A DNA stretch of 8,887 nt, taken from assembly GCA_947259315.1 (NCBI GenBank), contig CAMYLR010000025.1:1-8887 (forward strand). Direction: 5' to 3'. Each line of letters begins with the position of its first letter. Within the stretch, counting starts at the first letter, position 1. Below are positions 1-7,500 of this stretch, in pieces. A program made the translations under genes and the position numbers. Origin of the DNA: an uncultured Gemmatimonadales bacterium. GTDB taxonomy: Bacteria > Gemmatimonadota > Gemmatimonadetes > JACCXV01 > JAHWKZ01. The notes under the pieces were generated by a model. That model worked only from the letters and a program-made list of their open reading frames with translations. It searched no databases and was not told where the DNA came from.

Positions 1-49
1 GGTTGGGCCTGCGGGCCCCGCGGATAGCAAAACGGGGTCGAATCTCCCT

Positions 50-78
50 ATTCAACCCCATATCTGGTGAAAAGTCAA
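50..78 (-). promoter_or_regulatory. Putative sigma70-like promoter reading out of the window
   Basis: On the minus strand TTGACT (78-73) is followed after a 17-base spacer by TTGAAT (55-50), matching -35 at five of six and -10 at four of six positions. It sits in the AT-richer part of the 206-base non-coding stretch after the 197-residue gene. Transcription would start near position 43 and serve a gene beyond position 1. No clear U-tract terminator for the preceding operon is visible between 206 and 79. A small GGGCC-TGCG-GGCCC hairpin lies at 5-18 in its predicted leader. Confidence 0.4.
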
Positions 79-206
79 CGCACAGTTTTGGTCATGATTT
101 GCCACAAAACGGCACCGAGTTGATAGCCCGCGGCAAGGTTGTGGACACTGGAGGGATCGATGTGGTACGGAGGGGTGTCGGGTGTGAACCTCGACCCGGA
201 TCGGCG

Positions 207-800
207 CTATCGGATCTCGTATGGCAAGCCCCAGCGGTCGTAGACGATCCGCACGCGCTCGACGATGCGGCCCCGCTCCTCGTCGTCGATCGGGTCACCC
301 GAGCGTTCTCCGATCCTCCGCATACCGGACAGATGCAAGACGCAGCGCCGCGTTTCGCCCTCGCGCTCGATCTGGCGCGGGATTTCGATCACGCCGCACA
401 CATCGGAGTACTCGATCGTCGGCGGATACTCATCGGCGTCCGGATATTCAGGAGAGAGAAAGAGATCCGCCACCGACCACCCATCCGAATGTTCGGCGTG
501 CGGAAGCGCGGATCGGAATCCCGGACGCACGGATCCGGTCTCATCTTCGACCTCGCCCGACGGAAACACGAGCTCGAACGGTTCTCCTTGCTCGCGATAT
601 AACCGCCGCAACTCCGCGATAAGTGCCGATCGGTCCAGTTCGCTCATCGGTTCACCGCTGCGGTTTCCGACCCAGCGCAACGACGGCACGAAGATCGATC
701 TTGCCGGCGCGTCGAACTCGGCATCACCGAGCGGACCGGTGTAACGCCACGTTTCGCCGCGAGACCCGTCGACGGGCGTGATCCCTGCTGCGTGGCTCAC
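207..800 (-). CDS. Hypothetical acidic soluble protein, coupled to the amidohydrolase
   Basis: I do not recognise this 197-residue protein. It has no signal peptide or membrane segment and is rich in Asp, Glu and Arg, so it is probably cytoplasmic. It contains an amphipathic helix-like stretch (ALIAELRRLYREQGEPFELVF) and ends with ERVRIVYDRWGLPYEIR. Codons favour G/C at the third position, including the first 50, which supports real coding. The GTG at 800 overlaps the upstream TGA (GTGA), a common coupling arrangement. An ATG at 647 (MSELDRSAL, 146 residues) is a strong rival because GGTGA lies a few bases upstream of it, whereas the GTG has no ribosome site. The position suggests co-expression with the amidohydrolase; a shared function is only a guess. 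Confidence 0.65.
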   Translation of the reverse strand: MSHAAGITPVDGSRGETWRYTGPLGDAEFDAPARSIFVPSLRWVGNRSGEPMSELDRSALIAELRRLYREQGEPFELVFPSGEVEDETGSVRPGFRSALPHAEHSDGWSVADLFLSPEYPDADEYPPTIEYSDVCGVIEIPRQIEREGETRRCVLHLSGMRRIGERSGDPIDDEERGRIVERVRIVYDRWGLPYEIR

Positions 801-2104
801 CGTTCGGGCTGCGAGAAAGCGATCTCTCCGTTCTTGACGACCGCGACGACGCGTCCCAGCGCTTCGATGTCTTCGATTGGATCGCCGTCGACGACGATGA
901 CATCGGCGAGCATCCCGGGTTCGAGCGTACCCAGCTCCGCGCCCTGGCCGCAGACGTAGGCGGCGCGCTGGGTCCCAGCCTGGAGAACCTCGGCTGTTGT
1001 AAGACCGGCTTCGAGGAGTCGCTTCATTTCGATGAGCGGCATCCCGGGTGGGCCGCCGCTGTCGGCGTTGTAATCGGTCCCGCGCGCGATGGCGCCACCC
1101 TTGGTGTGGAAGCGACGCACGATCTCCAGGATACCCTCCGAGATGACCGCCATAAACGGCGCCTCATCGGGGCTGCCACCTCGGAACCGCGCCAAGTCAG
1201 CACCTAGCGTAGGCACAAGGACCACTCCGTTCTCGATCAACCGCGGGAGCAGAACTTCGTACTCGGGCGCCAGGACATGCTCGCGCAGGTCGGCGAGTGG
1301 ATCCTCGCTGCTAGCCAGCATGCTCGCGAGCGTTACTCGACCGAGCGGCGGTTTGGGAACGTGATCGATGACGTCGACGTTTGCGTCGAGCGCTCTTTCC
1401 AGCACCTCGAGTTCGGTTGTGTGTGTGCGCACAACGACCCCACGCTCGTGCGCAGCGTTCACCAGTGCTGCAAGGGTCTCCCCCACGAGCATCGGGTACG
1501 CCGTCTGCCGGTGCCTCGGATGCAGGTAGACCTTGAGGAAGTCGACTCCGCGATCGACGAGGTCCAAGACTCCCTCTCGTGCCTCGTCGGGTGTACCGAC
1601 CTCGTAATTGAGGTTCTGGCGCAGAACCGCATCGGGCAAGCCGCCGGGAGCGGTCATGATCGGCCCGGCGCTCAAGCCACGCGCGACGGGCATGTCGTCG
1701 AGTCGATCTTGTTCGAACCGTGGCAAGTCGCGGAGCGGTGAGCCCGCGTCGCACACCGCGGTGACGCCGGCTTCGAGAAACTGTCGGCGGATCGTGGGCG
1801 AGGCGGTCGTGTGGACGTGGGCATCGATGATGCCGGGCAACACCGTCATGCCGGTGGCGTCGATCGTCTCTACCTCGGGTGAGATCTCGAACGCGTCGGC
1901 TTCACCCACCGCGATGATGCGTTGTCCACGGATGACGACGATGCCGTCGCTGATGGGATCGCTACACGTGCCGTCGATCACCTGGCCGTGGGCGATCACC
2001 AGCGCATCGGGTGGGACCCGACCCTGGGCCAAGAGGTCTCCGCAAGCGGGGCCGAGGAGCCCCGCCAAGGCTACGCACAGGAAGCCCGTTTCACGGACGC
2101 TCAT
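797..2104 (-). CDS. Exported metal-dependent amidohydrolase (imidazolonepropionase/prolidase-like)
   Basis: This is a metal-dependent hydrolase of the amidohydrolase superfamily, likely cleaving an amide or cyclic C-N bond; the substrate cannot be told. Numbered from the ATG at 2104 (435 residues), the classic binuclear site is complete: H96 and H98 in DAHVHTT, K191 in FLKVYL (probable carboxylated lysine), H228 in RTHTTE, H248 in IDHVPK and D344 in ARGTDYN. A small beta-sandwich domain flanks the TIM barrel, with ALVIAHGQVIDG at the front and PGMLADVIVVDGDP and VVKNGEIAF at the back. The N-terminus has a hydrophobic signal segment (FLCVALAGLLGPAC), indicating export. The GPAC is a poor lipobox, so lipidation is doubtful. 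A GTG at 2122 would add six residues but lies inside the hairpin stem; neither start has a clear Shine-Dalgarno. Its TGA overlaps the next gene's GTG. Confidence 0.9.
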   Translation of the reverse strand: MSVRETGFLCVALAGLLGPACGDLLAQGRVPPDALVIAHGQVIDGTCSDPISDGIVVIRGQRIIAVGEADAFEISPEVETIDATGMTVLPGIIDAHVHTTASPTIRRQFLEAGVTAVCDAGSPLRDLPRFEQDRLDDMPVARGLSAGPIMTAPGGLPDAVLRQNLNYEVGTPDEAREGVLDLVDRGVDFLKVYLHPRHRQTAYPMLVGETLAALVNAAHERGVVVRTHTTELEVLERALDANVDVIDHVPKPPLGRVTLASMLASSEDPLADLREHVLAPEYEVLLPRLIENGVVLVPTLGADLARFRGGSPDEAPFMAVISEGILEIVRRFHTKGGAIARGTDYNADSGGPPGMPLIEMKRLLEAGLTTAEVLQAGTQRAAYVCGQGAELGTLEPGMLADVIVVDGDPIEDIEALGRVVAVVKNGEIAFSQPER

Positions 2105-2118
2105 ATATATAGATAGTA

Positions 2119-2140
2119 CCACGGGGAGGTCGCCCCGGGG
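2119..2140 (-). promoter_or_regulatory. Intercistronic GC-rich hairpin after the giant gene
   Basis: On the transcript, CCCCGGGG (2140-2133) can pair with CCCCGTGG (2126-2119) around a six-base loop. Seven of eight positions pair, with one C-U mismatch. It begins four bases after the giant gene's TAG stop and is followed by UACUAUCUAUAUAU rather than a U-tract. It could attenuate or process the transcript between the two genes, or act as a weak terminator. It also covers the alternative GTG start of the amidohydrolase. The stem is seen in the sequence; the function is inferred. Confidence 0.4.
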
Positions 2141-2143
2141 GTG

Positions 2144-4590
2144 CTAGTCGGTGGGCTGCTCCTCGCCGATCCCGAACAGCCGCTCGTCGAACTTGAGGCC
2201 GATGTGGAAGTAGAAACCGTGGTCGGTGGCGATCGTGTCGGCCAGGTCGTCCTCGCTGAAGCCGAACAGGTTGTAGCCCGCCGCCAACCGCAGGTTGTTG
2301 GCCAGGATGAAGCCGGCCTCGAGACCGAGCCCCCACTGCGCCTGGCCGACTCCGCTGGTGAACAGCGAGCGGCCCATGACGCCGAGGTCGAGGCGGTTCG
2401 ACAGGTCGACCGTCGAGCGGATCGAGAACAGCGTTGCATCGGTGTCCGTGTCGACGCCGTCCAAGCGATCGGTGCTGAACTTGGTCGCCAGACGGCTGTT
2501 GAGCGTCCACCGGTCGGTCGGCTTGTAGCTCGCGTGAGTCGACAGGATGTGCGCCGTGCTGCGCGCCGCTAAGCGGGTCGGACCGACGCCGTTGTCGCGT
2601 TCGTACTTGTTTTCGTAACGCGCCAGCGCGTTCCAACGGTTGCCCTGCGTCTGGCGCCACGCCAACCCGAGACGCGTCCGCTCGTAGAGGCTCTGATCGA
2701 AGAACGTGCTCCACGACGTCTGGCCGAGGAATGTCCAGTCGCGGTCGAGCTTGCGGGCAAAGCCACCGGTCACGAACAGCTGATCCTGAAGCCGGCCGAG
2801 GCGATACTCGATCCGTCCGGTGGCCTTCATCGACGGGCTCCGCGTGTACTCGAGCGCCGTCGCGACCGCCGTCGACTCGTTCGGGTTCTCGCCCTCGATC
2901 GGATTCAACCGCTCGAACGAGAGGTCGAGCCGCAACCCGTCACCGATCGTCCACCGGTTGGCCAGACCGATCGCCGCGTACGCCTCACGACCGTCAAACG
3001 CGTCGGCGGCCCGGTACTCGGCGAACAGATCGGCCGTCTTGAACAGGGCGCTGCGCAATCCGAACAAGGTCTGGTTCTGACGCTGACCCTGGTTGAGCGC
3101 GTACGGACCGGCGAACGACGAGATGAACTCGTGGCGCGCATACAGTTCCGTATTCTCATTCAATCGGTAGTCGCCGCCGACGATCGCCTGCCACTGATCG
3201 ATGCGATCGAGATCCTGATTGAGCTCGCCGAACACTGACAGCGGATCGGCAAGGCGAGCACGCAGTCGCGCGTTGATGCTATTCGTCTCGTTGGGCGTCA
3301 CACCCTCTGTCAACGAGCTGGCCGGCATCGTCGTCTCACGCGCGTAGAGATAGCCGAGCTCGAGGTCGAAGCGACTGTTGATCGCCTGTTGCAGCGTCAG
3401 CTGCGCGCCGCGACGATCGCCACCGGTGCGACGGTCCTCGGTCGCCAGTACTTCACCGACCAGCGTCGTCCGGTCTCCGAGCGCGGCCCGACCGCGGATC
3501 CCGATCTCGTTCCGCCCGGCGCCAAACCCGGCGGTGCGGTTAAAGAAGTCGACATCGGTTCGCGCCGCGAAGGCGTTGATATCGAGACGCGGGGTCCGGT
3601 GCTGGACCTCGATCCGCTGGGCGTCGCCGGCGAGCTGATCGGAGCTGTCAGAAGCCGCGTACTCGACGATCACCCGCGTGTTGTCGGTCACGTCGATTGC
3701 GGCGTTGACGCTCCACAGGTCGAGCTCGCCAAACGGGTTCTCGTCACGGGTGATCGAGCCGCCCAGCTCGACGCGGTCAAACGGCCGCACCGTCACGGCG
3801 CTGCCGATCGTCCAGAAGTTGTCGCCACCCTGCTCGACCTCGTACGACACCCGGATCGTGATCGGGTTGAGGTCGCGGTCGATACTCGGAATGGGTTGCT
3901 TGAAGATCAATCGACCGGTCAGCGGCTCGACGGAGTAATCGACGAAGCGCGTCATCGGCTCGATCTTGAGAATCACGTCGGGGTGGTTCCGATCACGGGT
4001 CACGATCTCGACGCGCTCGCTGTTGATCAGACCTTCCGGACGAGTGAGCGAGTACGGACCCGAAATCCCCTGACCCGGGAACTCGTCGACGATGAGACCC
4101 GACGAGCCGCGGCTGACGAACGTGTCAAACGCACCGCTATCCCACTCGATGTGGCTCTGAACACCGTTGAGCGAGCGGTAGTAGGCGCCCAGCGTACGCA
4201 CATCGGTCGCCGCCGGCGTCGTGATGTCGCCAAACTGGACATATGACGGGCCGCGCTCGAGCCGGGCGTAGAACCGACTGTTGCTTTGGGCGTCGAACCG
4301 CTTGATCGAGGCGTCGCCGTATACCGGGTAGAGCTCATCCGGACGGATATCGCGGAACAGTCGCGTCCGGGCGTCCCGCTCGGAGTCGTAACGCAGCGTC
4401 AACAAGATGTCGTTGCCCAGCTCGCCCTTCATGAAGACCGCGCCGCGGGCCCCACCCTGCCAGGCGTCATCCGGGTCGCCGAACGCGAAGTCGGAGAGCT
4501 GGTCCTCGAATCGATCGTCCACAAGCAGACCCGGGTTCGACCGGAAGTCGATCCGGCCCTCGAGCACGCCAGCGATGATGAACGGCATCG
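2144..4590 (-). other. C-terminal outer-membrane beta-barrel region of the giant protein
   Basis: About 800 residues consist of many short alternating polar/hydrophobic strands with aromatic girdle residues separated by charged turns. Examples are FDLELGYLYARE, TELYARHEFIS, LRLDLSFERL, ATGRIEYRLGRL, RTRLGLAWRQTQ and LRLAAGYNLFGF. The last strand GFYFHIGLKF ends in Phe like a BAM-recognised beta-signal, but DERLFGIGEEQPTD follows it. I see no TonB-dependent-receptor plug domain. The inferred role is to anchor the N-terminal repeats in the outer membrane. Whether it also exports them, as an autotransporter does, is not shown. Confidence 0.75.
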
Positions 4591-7500
4591 GTGGCACGAT
4601 CGGTGGCAGCTCTTCGGCCCGCGCAGTCTGGCTGGCCGCGAACCGCAGCGCGGGCCGGTTCATCATCTCCACCGGGACGATCAGCTCGAGCTCGGCCTCG
4701 CTGTCGAGGACGGAGAGCTGGACGCCCGGTTGGCTAGCGTCGAGGTCATGTTCAACCAAGCGTGTCGCCGTCGCCATGACCGTAACCGGGACCCGCGGCG
4801 TGTACTGCGCTGGAACCACACCCCACGGAAGAGCCGCCAGCGCGCGTCGTGCCTCCGCTGACGTCAGCGGCGGCTGTTCGATGGGTTGACGATCGCGGAT
4901 GTGCGGGATCGAGGAGTGCGTCGGCAATCCTTCGAACTGTTGGGCGGCATTGGCCGCAGCGTTGTTCGCATCGCTCGCCTTCCGGCGCGCGTAGACCGCC
5001 GCGATGACATCCGGGTGGCGCACACCAACGCCGAAGTCGGCGCGGAAGAGCTCGCCCTTCTTGATGTCCGCGAATCGAGTCGTCAGATCGCCACGCTGGC
5101 GATTGTCGAGGAACATGAGCTCCCCACCGACCGGCAGCGTCGTCGGGTCGATCTTGATGACGTGGAGACGCGGGCTGACGCCGACGAATGTGAAATTGCC
5201 CTCGTTGTCGGTGACCGCCGACGTGCCGTCCTCCATCCAGATCCGGATGCCCGGCACACCGAGGCCGTCGTTCGCCAATGCCGGATCGTCGCTGCCACAA
5301 TCATCGCAGCGGAGGAACACCTTACCGGTGACGATCCCCTCATCGTTGAACAACCCAGCCGTTACGCGGAGGGTCGCCGTCGCGATGTTCGACGTCACGC
5401 CGGATAGCACGCTCACTGCGTTCGCCATGTTGACTGCGTCACCGAGCGGCGTGCCGGCACCGATCTGAACTCGATACGTGACGTTCGTCAAACCATTCTC
5501 GCGAATCGTGCCAACCTGGAACGCGAGGGTTCCCTCGCCGTCCGTCGTTGGATCGTCGGCTGCGTTGCCGTTGACGCGGGTCGAACCTTCCAGGTACACG
5601 AGCCCGGTCGGCAACACGTCGAGCGCGACCACGTTCTCGATCGGCGCGTCCGTCGGATTGCTCACCGAGATTCTGTACTCGACGAAGTCACCCAGGGCGG
5701 CCTCCGAGCGCGAGACCTGTTTGTCGACTCTCAACACCTCGCCTGACGGTGTGGAGTCCGGTACCACCGGAGTCGGACCCGAAACGTCGGTGTCGTTCTC
5801 GGGATTCTGATCGTCGTCGTTTGAGACGCTGACCTCGTTGGTCACAGAGTCACCGACATTCTCATCGATCATGACGGTCACGATCAGCGTTGCCGTTTCA
5901 CCCGGCTCAATCGGACCCGGGTTCTCACACGTCAGAACCTGATCGTTGACAGTGCAAAGCGCGCCAGGCGTTGGAGCGAATCCTTCGCCCTCGACCTTTA
6001 CCACCGTGACGCCGACCGGGAGCGTGTCGACAACCATGATCGGGCTCGTCGTCGGTGTTGCCCCCACATTGGTGATCGTGATCGTGAACGTGCCCTCGGT
6101 ATCGATCTGGAACTGTTCGTCGGCTGTCTTCTCGATCGACAAGTCGACGTCACTCACTCGGGTCACGACGCGGCTCTCGGGGTCTGAGCCGTCATTGTTA
6201 TCTGGGGCCGGGTCCGGCGACGGCGATGATGCAGTTGCTACGTTCTCGAACTCACCACTCGTGGTAATGAGTGCGCGGACGGAGTCCACGACCGACTCAC
6301 CGGCCGCCAAGGTCGAGATCGCTGGCCATGTGATAATGCCACCGGCATGCATGCCGCCACGTGACGCCGATACGAAATCGATGCCGGTGGGCAGATCGTC
6401 GGTTACGACGACATCGGCCGCGTCGCCAGGCCCGAGGTTCCTGGTCGTGATGACGTAGGTGATCGTGTCGCCAGCGGCTGCCGTCGTGGGACCGCTCTTG
6501 GTGGTTACAACATCCGCCGGTAAACCAACGATTGTGATTACGGAATCGGACACCTCGGGGTTGTTGTCATCTGAGGACCACGTCGCAATCGCCACATTCT
6601 CGTACGTCCCAACCGCTGGCAGCACCACACGCACGAAGTAGACGACGGCGGCAGAGCCAGGCGCGAGTTGATCGATCGTCGGCCATTCGATCACACCGTT
6701 TGAAAGCACGCCCTTGCCCGCGTCAACGAACACAGCTCCTTGCGGCAGCTCGTCGGTAACGGTGACGCTCTGCGCCGTGCCCCCACCGCTGTTTGTCAGT
6801 GTGATCGTATAGGTGATCGTGTCGCCGACCGAGGCCATCGCTGGACCGGTCTTGACGACCACCAGGTTCGGCGGCTGCACTGGTGGTGGCGGCGGAGGTG
6901 GCGTCACTGCCAACTGGAAGCCCACGTCGGTCGCAGCGCCGGTGCCACCAGCTGGCACGGTGACCGTCTGCGGATCGTTTCCGGTAGTCAGCGTCGAGCT
7001 GGCCGGGTCGTTTACGTCCGCCGTTACGTCGCCGGCCGGGACACTCGCCGAGTAGTCGCCGTTCACGTCGGTCGTGACCGTAAATGGAGGCCCGCTCGAA
7101 GGCGTCAGCAGCACGGTGACGCCGACCAGGTCGGGCTCGCCCGGATCCTGGATACCGTCAGCGTCAACGTCTCGGAAGACGTGACCGATAATCGTGCCGG
7201 CGCCCGGCGGGAACTGGAAGCCCACGTCGGTCGCGGTACCTGCACCGCCGGCGGGGACGCTCACCGTTTGCGGATCGTTGCCGGTGGTGAGCGTCGAGCC
7301 CGCCGGATCGGTGACATCGACATTAATGTCGCCGGCTGGAACGCTGGACGAGTAGTCGCCGTTCACATCGGTGGTAACCGTGATCGGCAAGCTGAATAGC
7401 GGCGTCAGAACAACGTCGACGCCGGCCAGGTCGGGCTCGCCTGGATCCTGGACGCCGTTACCGTTGGTATCACCGAACACATGACCGCTGATCGTGCCGG

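Noticed and set aside
1-60. A possible tRNA end: GGTTGGG at 1-7 can pair with TTCAACC at 51-57, with GTCGAATC between them
   Set aside because: Only 57-60 bases separate the ends, the T-arm stem does not pair properly, no anticodon arm is visible, and CCA does not follow in the right register.
2119-2140. The intercistronic hairpin as a standard Rho-independent terminator
   Set aside because: No U-tract follows the stem; the next bases are UACUAUC. It is kept only as a possible regulatory or processing hairpin.
3389-4246. A 285-codon plus-strand open frame
   Set aside because: It is antisense to the barrel region, which shows clear beta-strand coding on the minus strand. The plus-strand translation is Arg/Asp/Val-rich with no domain, typical of a GC-rich shadow.
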